Source: Bacillota bacterium
Lineage (GTDB): Bacteria; Bacillota_A; Clostridia; DSM-8532
Length of the DNA: 7,238 nt
Direction: 5' to 3'
Assembly: GCA_023424865.1 (NCBI GenBank)
Contig: JAFADM010000410.1
Span: forward strand, 1 to 7,238
Positions 1-6,409 of the stretch are shown here, piece after piece (position 1 is the first letter of the stretch; every line of letters starts with the position of its first letter). A program made the translations under genes and the position numbers. The notes under the pieces are model-generated. The model saw only the letters and a list, made by a program, of their open reading frames with translations, did not search any database and was not told where the DNA came from.

Positions 1-22
1 CTTCTGAAAGAGAGGTTGGATA

Positions 23-1774
23 ATGAAATTACTCTGGCGTGTGGCCAAGGAAGCAAAAAAATACAGGGGACTTTTAATTATAGGGGCCTTGTCCACCCTG
101 ATGCTCACCGCATTAAACTTAATTGCCCCAAGGCTTTTAAGCCAAATAACCACAATTGTATCCCAGGGAATAACGGATGAAGGGCTGGAGCACATTTTCT
201 ACCTGTCCCTTGCCCTTTTTCTTATTTATGCCCTTCGCATACTCTTTCGCTTCCTTAGCAATTACATGTCCCATAACGCGGCCTGGCGCTGTGTTCAGGA
301 TTTGAGAATTAAGGTTTACAACCATATGCAGTCCTTTTCCCTGGCTTATTTTCACAATAAGCAGACAGGTGAGCTTATGAGCCGGGTGGTTAATGATACG
401 GCTGAATTTGAACTGCTTTACGCCCATATCATGCCTGAGACGGTCACAAATTTCGTCACCCTGGCAGGCGTTTTAATCATTCTGTTTTTCACCAACGCCA
501 AACTGGCGCTCCTCACCTGCATACCTGTTCCCTTTATCCTCCTTTGCGGGTGGCTTTTAGCCAAAAAGGTTCAGCCCAATTTCAAAAAAATGCGGGTATC
601 CCTGGCCTCCCTCAACGCCCAGCTTCAGGATAATTTTTCGGGAATACATGAAATCCAGGCCTTCGGCCAGCAGCGCCATGAAAGCGGGCGGGTGTACGAC
701 AGGGCCAGTGAATTTACCAAAAATATGCTCAGCGCCTTGAAGCTCAGCGCGGTTTTCCATCCTACCGTTGAGTTTCTTACCGCTCTGGGAACGGTTATTG
801 TAGTGGGCTTCGGAGGTTATTTGGCCTACCGGCAGCAGCTTACGGTAGGGGATATTGTGGCCTTTCTTTTGTACCTTGCCCTTTTTTACGCTCCCATTAC
901 GGGCGTCACCCAGCTTTTGGAGAATGCCCAGCAAGCCATGGCGGGAGCTGAGCGCGTTCTGGAAATTCTTGACGCCGATACGGATATTAAGGATAAGCCT
1001 CATGCTCCGGACTTACCTGCTATCAAGGGTCATATTCGCTTTGAAGATGTTTCCTTTGGCTATATTCCTGAAAAGCAGGTTCTGGATAAGGTGAGCTTTG
1101 AGGTAGAGCCGGGACAGATGGTGGCCCTGGTGGGGCCTACCGGGGTCGGCAAAACTACCCTGATCCAGCTTGCTTCCCGTTTTTACGATCCTACCATGGG
1201 AAGGGTGACGGTGGACGGTTATGATCTTCGTGATGTCACTCAGGAAAGCCTTAGAAGCCAGATTGCCATGGTGCTTCAGGATACCTTTTTATTTAACGGC
1301 ACCGTAACGCAGAATATTGCCTACGCACGGCCTGACGCCACCATGGAGGAGATTGTGGCGGCGGCTAAGGCAGCCCGCATCTACGACGATATCATGCAAA
1401 TGCCCCAGGGTTTTGACACCCATGTGGGGGAGAGGGGAACAAAGCTCTCAGGCGGACAAAAGCAGCGTATTGCCATAGCAAGAGCTATTTTAAGGCAGGC
1501 TCCCATCCTCATACTGGATGAAGCCACGGCATCGGTGGATACCAAAACGGAAGCCCAAATCCAGCAGGCTCTCTTGGAGCTTGCCGGCACCCGCACCATC
1601 ATCGCCATTGCCCACCGGCTTTCCACCATACGACGAGCAGATAAAATACTGGTTTTTGAAAACGGCAGAATCGTTCAGAGCGGTACCCATGAAGAGCTCA
1701 TCGACACTCCCGGCATGTACCGTGATATGTGCAGGGTTCAGGCGGAAAGCGCCATGCTGGATTTCGGAACTTAA
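23..1774 (+). CDS. ABC exporter half-transporter, fused membrane domain and ATPase (MsbA/LmrA-like)
   Basis: A 583-residue type IV ABC exporter subunit that would dimerise in the cytoplasmic membrane and use ATP to export an unidentified, probably lipophilic, substrate. Residues 1-300 form a six-helix transmembrane domain (about 16-36, 57-77, 135-157, 160-180, 248-268, 275-297). Residues 335-575 form the nucleotide-binding domain. The ATPase looks fully competent: A-loop Tyr347, Walker A GPTGVGKTT (371-379), Q-loop Gln419, VGERG x-loop (468-472), signature LSGGQ (475-479), Walker B ILILDE with catalytic Glu500, and H-loop His531. No motif is degenerate, so it could work as a homodimer or as the active half of a heterodimer. 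The ATG at 23 is supported by AGAGG at 11-15, 7 nt upstream. The short leader suggests an operon with a gene beyond the left edge, possibly a partner half-transporter (inference). A terminator follows the stop. Family assignment is firm; substrate is unknown. Confidence 0.95.
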   Translation: MKLLWRVAKEAKKYRGLLIIGALSTLMLTALNLIAPRLLSQITTIVSQGITDEGLEHIFYLSLALFLIYALRILFRFLSNYMSHNAAWRCVQDLRIKVYNHMQSFSLAYFHNKQTGELMSRVVNDTAEFELLYAHIMPETVTNFVTLAGVLIILFFTNAKLALLTCIPVPFILLCGWLLAKKVQPNFKKMRVSLASLNAQLQDNFSGIHEIQAFGQQRHESGRVYDRASEFTKNMLSALKLSAVFHPTVEFLTALGTVIVVGFGGYLAYRQQLTVGDIVAFLLYLALFYAPITGVTQLLENAQQAMAGAERVLEILDADTDIKDKPHAPDLPAIKGHIRFEDVSFGYIPEKQVLDKVSFEVEPGQMVALVGPTGVGKTTLIQLASRFYDPTMGRVTVDGYDLRDVTQESLRSQIAMVLQDTFLFNGTVTQNIAYARPDATMEEIVAAAKAARIYDDIMQMPQGFDTHVGERGTKLSGGQKQRIAIARAILRQAPILILDEATASVDTKTEAQIQQALLELAGTRTIIAIAHRLSTIRRADKILVFENGRIVQSGTHEELIDTPGMYRDMCRVQAESAMLDFGT

Positions 1775-1798
1775 GGTCTGTCGGGCATAAGCTTATAT

Positions 1799-1835
1799 AA
1801 AAAGGACTTCCTTATAATAGGGAAGTCTTTTTTTC
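1799..1835 (+). terminator. Intrinsic terminator after the ABC exporter gene
   Basis: A perfect 7-bp stem, GACTTCC (1805-1811) with GGAAGTC (1821-1827), encloses a 9-nt A/T-rich loop. It is extended outward by a G-U pair and several A-U pairs. Seven T residues follow at 1828-1834. It lies 25 nt past the exporter stop codon and just before the next promoter, so it separates the exporter from the gntR operon. Confidence 0.88.
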
Positions 1836-1838
1836 TTA

Positions 1839-1867
1839 TTGACACGGAGAATTCAGGATGATAAAAT
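1839..1867 (+). promoter_or_regulatory. Sigma-A type promoter of the gntR-ABC operon
   Basis: A perfect -35 TTGACA (1839-1844) is followed by an exact 17-bp spacer and -10 TAAAAT (1862-1867, five of six consensus bases). Transcription should begin near 1873-1876, giving a leader of about 50 nt before the TTG start at 1923. The -35 begins only 4 nt after the T-run of the preceding terminator. The near-consensus strength fits a promoter normally held down by the repressor it encodes (inference). Confidence 0.85.
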
Positions 1868-1875
1868 AATTTCGA

Positions 1876-1899
1876 GGTTAGTTAGTTAAGCAGTTAACC
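1876..1899 (+). promoter_or_regulatory. Candidate GntR operator: GTTA repeats and inverted repeats at the transcription start
   Basis: GTTA occurs three times in tandem (1877-1888) and again in the same 4-nt register at 1893-1896, after one diverged unit (AGCA). The element also holds two overlapping inverted repeats: GGTTA (1876-1880) with TAACC (1895-1899), and GTTAA-GCAG-TTAAC (1885-1898). It starts about 8 bp after the -10 box and covers the predicted transcription start, where a repressor could block RNA polymerase. Assigning it to the adjacent GntR protein is inference. As RNA it could also fold into a weak hairpin in the 5' leader. Confidence 0.5.
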
Positions 1900-1922
1900 G
1901 GTATAATAAAGGAGGCGATAGG

Positions 1923-2291
1923 TTGCAGATCGATTTTAATTCCGAAAAACCTATTTTTCTTCAAATTGCGGAGGGTCTGGAAGATGCCATTCTTTCAGGA
2001 GCTCTTCCTGAAGAAAGTCAAATCCCTTCCATAACGGAGTTTGCGGTGAGCTTTAAAATCAATCCGGCCACCGCGCTTAAGGGTATAACGCTGCTGGTGG
2101 ACGAGGGGATTATTTATAAGAAGCGGGGTATAGGAATGTTTGTTGCGTCAGGTGCCTTGAACAAGCTCTTGCAAAAGAGAAGGGAACAGTTTTTCGAATG
2201 CTTTATTGTAAGCCTTATCAGTGAGGCCGAAAGGCTGGGGCTGTCGGAGGCGGATATTAAATCCATGATAGAAAGAGGGTTTAAAAAATGA
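1923..2291 (+). CDS. GntR-family repressor, YtrA subfamily
   Basis: A 122-residue DNA-binding protein expected to dimerise and repress its own operon. Residues 9-76 form the winged helix: PIFLQIAEGLEDAILSGAL opens the domain, PSITEFAVSF...NPATALKGI (35-55) is the helix-turn-helix, and DEGIIYKKRGIGMFV (60-74) is the wing. Only about 45 residues follow, predicted as two short helices. This is far too short for an FCD, UTRA or aminotransferase effector domain, and that marks the YtrA subgroup. The start is TTG, supported by AAAGGAGG at 1908-1915, 7 nt upstream. The gene ends inside ATGA (2288-2291), overlapping the ATPase gene by 4 bp, so the two are translationally coupled. Family relatives regulate ABC transporters tied to cell-wall antibiotic stress; the signal here cannot be read from sequence. 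Confidence 0.93.
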   Translation: MQIDFNSEKPIFLQIAEGLEDAILSGALPEESQIPSITEFAVSFKINPATALKGITLLVDEGIIYKKRGIGMFVASGALNKLLQKRREQFFECFIVSLISEAERLGLSEADIKSMIERGFKK

Positions 2292-3136
2292 AAGGTATCG
2301 CTATAAACAACATCAGTAAGAGCTACGATAAGGTGAGGGCCCTTGATAATGTTCAGTTGCATTTGCAGGAAAATAAAATCTACGGTCTTTTGGGCCGCAA
2401 TGGAGCCGGTAAAACAAGCCTGCTCAATATCATAAACGGACGAATTTTTGCTGACAGCGGCCAGGTGCTGGTGGACGGGGATCCTGCCCTTGAAAATGAC
2501 AAAGTGCTGCGCAAGCTTTTTATGACCTCGGAGAAAACCCTTTACCCTGAAAGTATGCGGATTGGGGAGGTTTACGAATGGACCCGGACTTTCTACCCGG
2601 ACTTTGATATGGCTTATGCCAAAAAGGCCTCCGACTTGTTTGAACTGGATACAAGAAAAAAGGTTAAATCCCTGTCTACAGGCTTTGTCTCCATTTTCAA
2701 GCTGGTGGCGGCACTGTCTGCCAATACGCCTTATCTTTTCTTTGACGAGCCGGTATTGGGCCTGGATGCCAACAACCGCGACTTATTTTATAGGCTGCTC
2801 CTTGAAAAATATTGTGAAAGCCCCTGCACCATTGTTATTTCCACTCATTTAATCGAAGAGGTTTCCTCTGTGATTGAGGATGTTATTGTAATAAAAAGCG
2901 GAACCATTCTGGTGAATGAGCCCAGAGAGAGCCTTCTGTCCAGAGGGTACACCGTTTCCGGAATGGCAGGTGCTGTGGATGCCTGGACGAAAGGCAAAAA
3001 CATCATGGCTGCAGATACTTTGGGCGGCCTTAAAACGGCTTATATTCTTGATGAAAATAAAGCGGATCTTCCTTCGGATCTCACCTTGGGAAAGATGGAT
3101 CTTCAAAAGCTTTTCATTCATCTTACCAATTCCTGA
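2288..3136 (+). CDS. ABC transporter ATPase, YtrB-like
   Basis: A 282-residue stand-alone nucleotide-binding subunit, expected on the inner face of the membrane with the permease encoded next. Residues 1-210 are the ATPase domain: Walker A GRNGAGKT (36-43), Walker B YLFFDE (149-154) with catalytic Glu154, D-loop LGLD (157-160), and H-loop His187 in STH. Two motifs depart from consensus. The signature is LSTGF (129-133) rather than LSGGQ, and the Q-loop region (MTSEKTLYPE, 79-88) has no glutamine. Residues 210-282 form a C-terminal extension of the kind found in ATPases that pair with ABC-2 permeases. The ATG lies in ATGA shared with the gntR stop; AGAGGG at 2274-2279 can serve as its ribosome binding site. 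Export of an envelope-active compound or envelope sensing is plausible from the YtrA-type context, but the substrate is unknown. Confidence 0.92.
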   Translation: MKGIAINNISKSYDKVRALDNVQLHLQENKIYGLLGRNGAGKTSLLNIINGRIFADSGQVLVDGDPALENDKVLRKLFMTSEKTLYPESMRIGEVYEWTRTFYPDFDMAYAKKASDLFELDTRKKVKSLSTGFVSIFKLVAALSANTPYLFFDEPVLGLDANNRDLFYRLLLEKYCESPCTIVISTHLIEEVSSVIEDVIVIKSGTILVNEPRESLLSRGYTVSGMAGAVDAWTKGKNIMAADTLGGLKTAYILDENKADLPSDLTLGKMDLQKLFIHLTNS

Positions 3137-3174
3137 AACGGAAGGTCAGAGTTTTCAGTACAGTTAGAATTAAT

Positions 3175-3181
3175 AAGGAGG
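3175..3181 (+). promoter_or_regulatory. Ribosome binding site that fixes the permease start
   Basis: AAGGAGG sits 8 nt before the ATG at 3190 but only 2 nt before the in-frame TTG at 3184. The spacing favours the ATG, which shortens the longest reading frame by two residues. Confidence 0.8.
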
Positions 3182-3189
3182 CATTGGCC

Positions 3190-3954
3190 ATGATTTTAAA
3201 AACGGCATATAAATATCAATTGGCGGATTATAAAAAACCGATAGCCATTTACTATGGCATTATAGCAGCCATAATCAGCCTGGTCTTTTTCTTTGGCTTG
3301 AGCGTACGTATTTTCAGCGGCAGCACCAGCACCTCTTCAACCCTGCAAATTGGCGCTATGGATGCAACCACCGCCGTCTTTTTGTTCGTTATGGGTTTAA
3401 ACAGCTTTAGGGAATCCTTCTTTATGCTCCTCCAAAACGGAATTTCAAGAAAAACCTTTTTTATGACCAGATTCATTTCGTCCTCTGTTGCAGCCGTCAT
3501 TATGGCTGCTATCGATAATCTTCTGGTTCTGGTTGGAAAGGGACTGTTCTCTGTAAACGAAAAGCTTCAAATAGAGACTCTCGTGGAACAGCTTTACAAC
3601 AGAGGACCAAATCCTCCGGTCCTTCTGCAAAGCTTTTTTCGCGGTACGGTTTTTGATTTCTTTATGTATTTGGCGGTAATCAGCCTGGGCTTTTTTATAA
3701 CCATTATCTTCTACCGCCTGAATCAAACGGGAAAGGTTCTTATTGCAGCGGGTCTGCCTGTTACCCTCTTTGTTATTCTTCCTATGGTGATTTATGCCAA
3801 ACCTGCAATTGGCACCGCTCTTAGTAAATTTTTAAATCTGGCCTTTGGTATTTCTACAGCTAATCCTTATGCTGCTATGCTAACCTTTGCCATCATAACT
3901 TTGCTTCTAAGCCTTGCCAGCTGGCCGATTCTGAGAAGAGCCGTTGTGAAATGA
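3190..3954 (+). CDS. ABC-2-type permease, membrane partner of the YtrB-like ATPase
   Basis: A 254-residue hydrophobic protein, probably the membrane half of the transporter whose ATPase lies 53 nt upstream. Six membrane helices can be drawn at about 17-39, 55-71, 95-117, 155-175, 182-203 and 226-248. The long segment after helix 3 (about 118-154) includes NRGPNPP. The N-terminus is short and basic (KYQLADYKKP), with no signal peptide. A cytoplasmic stretch between helices 2 and 3 contains NGISRKTFF, a pattern common in ABC-2 permeases where the first cytoplasmic loop meets the ATPase. The six-helix topology and operon position support the role; no sequence motif identifies the substrate. It is the last gene of the operon, and its stop codon overlaps a predicted hairpin. 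Confidence 0.82.
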   Translation: MILKTAYKYQLADYKKPIAIYYGIIAAIISLVFFFGLSVRIFSGSTSTSSTLQIGAMDATTAVFLFVMGLNSFRESFFMLLQNGISRKTFFMTRFISSSVAAVIMAAIDNLLVLVGKGLFSVNEKLQIETLVEQLYNRGPNPPVLLQSFFRGTVFDFFMYLAVISLGFFITIIFYRLNQTGKVLIAAGLPVTLFVILPMVIYAKPAIGTALSKFLNLAFGISTANPYAAMLTFAIITLLLSLASWPILRRAVVK

Positions 3955-3979
3955 GGTTCTGCCCCGAAGGCGGTGCCTC
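3953..3979 (+). other. Hairpin overlapping the permease stop codon
   Basis: GAGGTTCTGCC (3953-3963) can pair with GGCGGTGCCTC (3969-3979) around a 5-nt loop CCGAA. The stem spans 11 positions with one T-T mismatch and two G-U pairs. It includes the last two bases of the TGA stop. No T-run follows directly (the next bases are TGTAAAGG), so it is not a standard intrinsic terminator. It might protect the 3' end of the operon mRNA. Confidence 0.4.
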
Positions 3980-4021
3980 TGTAAAGGCTGTCATTGATAA
4001 TCTTCTTGTTTAATTCCGGAT

Positions 4022-4047
4022 ACATACCGCCCGTTTGGGCGGTATGT
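4022..4047. terminator. Perfect 11-bp hairpin between convergent genes, possible bidirectional terminator
   Basis: ACATACCGCCC (4022-4032) and GGGCGGTATGT (4037-4047) are exact reverse complements with a GTTT loop. It lies 68 nt after the permease stop and 33 nt after the hcp stop on the other strand. It is the strongest inverted repeat in the region, but neither side carries the T-tract of a classic intrinsic terminator. It may slow polymerase from both directions or mark mRNA 3' ends; the terminator role is inferred from position. Confidence 0.5.
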
Positions 4048-4079
4048 CCCTATGCGGTACAGGGCCTGGGCCATTATAG

Positions 4080-5729
4080 CTAAACGCTCAGGATGGTTTT
4101 CAGATCCTGTTCGGGAGTGGAAATAGGATTAAGATGGAATGTATCAACGATAAGCTGCAATACATTTGCGCTTAAAAAGGCAGGGAGCACCGGCCCCAGA
4201 TAGATATCCTGAACATTGAGGGCCAAAAGCGCCAGAAGTACTGCAACGGCTTTTTGCTCATACCACGATAATATAAACGACAGTGGAAGCTCATTGATAT
4301 CGCATTTGAAGGCTTCTGCCAGTGCTTTTGCTATGACAACAGCGGAATAGGCATCGTTGCATTGCCCCACATCCAAGAGTCGGGGTATGCCCTGTATCTG
4401 GCCGAATTCCAAATGGTTGATGCGGTATTTTCCGCAGGCAAGGGTTAGTATGACGCAGTCATCGGGCAGCATTTGTGCAAACTCCGTATAATAGTTTCGT
4501 TCCATGTGAGCCCCGTCACAGCCTCCAATTAAAAAGAACCGCTTAATGGCGCCGGATTTCACCGCTTCCACAATGGCCCCCGCGTTTGACAGAACCGCTT
4601 TGTGTCCGAAGCCGACGGTGATTTCCTTAGGCAGCTCGTCTTCTTCATAGCCGCCCAGCTCCAGGGCTCTCTCAATCACCAGGGTGAAATCCTTCTTTCC
4701 GGCAGCTGTTTTTGGAATATGGGTGATACCTTCAAAGCCAACGACGCTGGTTGTGAAAATACGGTCCTTATAGGAATCCTTGGGGGTCATCAGGCAATTG
4801 GTTGTCATGAGGATGGCTCCCGGGACATTGGCAAACTGCTTTTGCTGCTCCTGCCATGCGCTTCCAAAATTGCCTGCCAGGTGGGGATAAGCCTTTAGCT
4901 TTTCATAGCCGTGGGAGGGCAGCATTTCACCGTGGGTATAGATGTTAAGGCCTTTATCCTTTGTTTGCTCCAGCAGCATTTCCAGATCATACAAATCATG
5001 GCCCGAGACAATAATGAAGGGGCCTTTTTTCATTTTACGGTTCACACGTTGGGGAGAAGGCGCACCGAAACGCTCATTGTTTGCCATATCCAGTAAAGCT
5101 GTCACACTAACAGCCATTTGACCGGTTTCCAGAGTAAGGCTTACCAGGTCGTCAATGGTGAGATCATCATTAGTGGTTGCAGCCAGTGCCCGGCAGTAAA
5201 AATTATCCACGGCGTCGTCCCAATAGCCGATAAACCTTGCCTGATGGCCGTAGGCCGAGATACCCTTTAGTCCGAACTTAATGGTTTCCCGTAAGGATCG
5301 GATATCCTCGTTAAGCGTTTGATCATACATAATCCCGGCTACCCTTGCGTCTTTAAGAATAGCGTCTCGATCCGGCCGCAGCTGAAACAGGGCTTCATTT
5401 CGATTGGTTTTCACCTGAGGCTGTTCGCCTCGAATTTTGTCTTTCAGCAATTGAGCTTTTTTCAGCATTTCTATATGAGCCGCTTCATCAAAATTGACAT
5501 TGGTCAAGGTCTGAAATAAGGCGTCTTCAATAAATGAAACATATTCCTTGGGAACGTTTTCACCCTTTTGCAAATAACCTTCCGCATAGATAGAAATGCC
5601 CTTTAGCTGGTAAATAATCAGATCCTGCATATTGGCGATTTCGGGGGATTTTCCGCACACGCCTCGCTTGGTACATCCTTTTCCGCCTGCGGTTTGTTCA
5701 CATTGATAGCAAAACATCAGGTTTTCCAT
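4080..5729 (-). CDS. hcp: Hybrid-cluster protein (hydroxylamine reductase / nitric oxide-detoxifying)
   Basis: A 549-residue cytoplasmic Fe-S enzyme. The family reduces hydroxylamine to ammonia in vitro, and its likely physiological role is defence against nitric oxide and nitrosative stress. The N-terminal cysteines Cys7, Cys10, Cys19 and Cys25 (C-X2-C-X8-C-X5-C) have the close spacing of class I proteins from anaerobes, which bind a [4Fe-4S] cluster. The wider spacing of facultative bacteria such as E. coli is absent. All seven expected hybrid-cluster ligands are visible: His244 (GHDL), Glu268 (HGEM), Cys312, Cys404 (GGCDG, the usual persulfide position), Cys432 (ACGKYR), Cys457 (GQCNDA) and Glu491. 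Length is full for class I. The ATG is preceded by AGGAGG on the minus strand (5734-5739), 4 nt away. No hcr reductase gene is adjacent within the window, as is usual for class I. The gene is convergent with the ABC operon and divergent from the GNAT gene. Confidence 0.97.
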   Translation of the reverse strand: MENLMFCYQCEQTAGGKGCTKRGVCGKSPEIANMQDLIIYQLKGISIYAEGYLQKGENVPKEYVSFIEDALFQTLTNVNFDEAAHIEMLKKAQLLKDKIRGEQPQVKTNRNEALFQLRPDRDAILKDARVAGIMYDQTLNEDIRSLRETIKFGLKGISAYGHQARFIGYWDDAVDNFYCRALAATTNDDLTIDDLVSLTLETGQMAVSVTALLDMANNERFGAPSPQRVNRKMKKGPFIIVSGHDLYDLEMLLEQTKDKGLNIYTHGEMLPSHGYEKLKAYPHLAGNFGSAWQEQQKQFANVPGAILMTTNCLMTPKDSYKDRIFTTSVVGFEGITHIPKTAAGKKDFTLVIERALELGGYEEDELPKEITVGFGHKAVLSNAGAIVEAVKSGAIKRFFLIGGCDGAHMERNYYTEFAQMLPDDCVILTLACGKYRINHLEFGQIQGIPRLLDVGQCNDAYSAVVIAKALAEAFKCDINELPLSFILSWYEQKAVAVLLALLALNVQDIYLGPVLPAFLSANVLQLIVDTFHLNPISTPEQDLKTILSV

Positions 5730-5759
5730 AAAACCTCCTCTGTGGAAAAATTCAGCATT

Positions 5760-5791
5760 AGTATAACCCGAAAATCCGCTATATAACGCAA
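5760..5791 (-). promoter_or_regulatory. Weak candidate promoter for hcp
   Basis: On the minus strand a good -10 hexamer TATACT (5760-5765) lies about 31 nt before the hcp ATG. The best-looking -35, TTGCGT (5786-5791), is 20 bp away, longer than the usual 17. At 17 bp the hexamer is CGTTAT, a poor match. A non-ideal -35 would fit an activator-dependent or stress-induced promoter, but that is inference. I could not find a clear HcpR-, Rex- or NsrR-like palindrome. Confidence 0.35.
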
Positions 5792-5852
5792 GAGACGGCG
5801 GGTAATCCAGGGTTTTTTCCTCTCATTAAAGGATAAATCCGGGATCCTCATG

Positions 5853-5882
5853 TTGCACGGGAAGGCGAGAGTGTTATATTAT
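5853..5882 (+). promoter_or_regulatory. Candidate promoter for the GNAT-MFS operon
   Basis: A -35 TTGCAC (5853-5858) is followed by two overlapping -10 candidates: TATATT (5875-5880, 16-bp spacer) and TATTAT (5877-5882, 18-bp spacer). Transcription would start near 5887-5890, about 40 nt before the GNAT start. The region is A/T-rich and contains no coding frame. The promoter is separate from the hcp -10 on the opposite strand, so the two divergent units do not share core elements. Confidence 0.5.
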
Positions 5883-5929
5883 CTACTCATAATTTTATAA
5901 GGGGTTTTTAGCAAAGGAGAGGAAGGAGT

Positions 5930-6409
5930 TTGGTGGTTACGGAGGAAATTTTAATAACCCGGGAGAATCCCCGTTCCGAGGACGCGCAGCTTATGATGGA
6001 GGAGTTAAGTCAATGTCTTAATCAAATAACAGGCGACAGCGGAATAAATTCCTTTAATGTTGAAGATGTTTGTCACAAGCGTGCGGTGTTTGCCATCGCC
6101 AGGGATAAAAACGGATTTCCAGTAGGGTGCGGTGCTTTTCGGCCCTTTGAAAATGAAAAGGCAGCGGAAATCAAGCGGATGTATGCCAGGAAGAAAGCCT
6201 CCGGTGTAGGCTCCCGGCTGCTGGCCTTTCTTGAGGAGGAGGCCCGGCAAATGGGGTACACCTGCCTTCGGCTGGAAACCAGAAGGATTAATACCGGAGC
6301 GGTGAATTTTTATTTGCGCCATGGCTACAAGATCATTCCCAATTACGGTAAGTACATATATAATGAAAAGGCTGTCTGTTTTGAAAAACAATTGGAGCTG
6401 GAGCGTTAA
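5930..6409 (+). CDS. GNAT-family N-acetyltransferase
   Basis: A 159-residue single-domain cytoplasmic acetyltransferase that would move the acetyl group of acetyl-CoA to an amine; the acceptor is unknown. Visible family features are the strand VGCGAFRPF (65-73), the strand AAEIKRMYA (78-86), the acetyl-CoA loop with Gly92 and Gly94 (KASGVGSRLL), helix LLAFLEEEARQMGY, strand CLRLETR (112-118), and motif B NTGAVNFYLRHGY (121-133). The loop between MYA and the glycines is about two residues shorter than the usual R-P-E-x-R-G-x-G-I-G form. The start is uncertain: TTG at 5930, or GTG at 5933 just inside it. Both follow purine-rich AAAGGAGAGGAAGGAG (5913-5928). Downstream ATGs would remove conserved N-terminal sequence. 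The stop TAA touches the ATG of the MFS gene, so the two are probably coupled. Confidence 0.92.
   Translation: MVVTEEILITRENPRSEDAQLMMEELSQCLNQITGDSGINSFNVEDVCHKRAVFAIARDKNGFPVGCGAFRPFENEKAAEIKRMYARKKASGVGSRLLAFLEEEARQMGYTCLRLETRRINTGAVNFYLRHGYKIIPNYGKYIYNEKAVCFEKQLELER

Noticed and set aside
557..1003. 148-codon minus-strand reading frame within the ABC exporter gene
   Set aside because: It is antisense to an intact membrane domain and has low-complexity translation without domain features; a shadow of the real gene.
1902..1907. A perfect TATAAT as a second promoter for the gntR operon
   Set aside because: It is only 16 nt before the TTG start, so transcripts would begin within or after the ribosome binding site at 1908-1915. 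No -35 is recognisable 17 bp upstream (TAGTTA).
3184..3189. TTG start for the permease
   Set aside because: It is only 2 nt from the AAGGAGG ribosome binding site; the ATG at 3190 has normal 8-nt spacing.
3137..3189. Internal promoter or second operator before the permease gene
   Set aside because: CAGTTA and TAATAAGGAGG recall the operon leader at 1891-1915, but there are no inverted repeats or -35/-10 pair; the likeness is mostly the ribosome binding site.
4602..4898. 98-codon plus-strand reading frame inside hcp
   Set aside because: hcp is full-length with every catalytic ligand present in the opposite strand, so this frame is by-product coding.
5826..5847. Palindromic GGATAAATCC / GGATCC cluster as a regulator site
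   Set aside because: The half-sites are only 4 bp and the GGATCC hexamer is common by chance; no match to a regulator I know.
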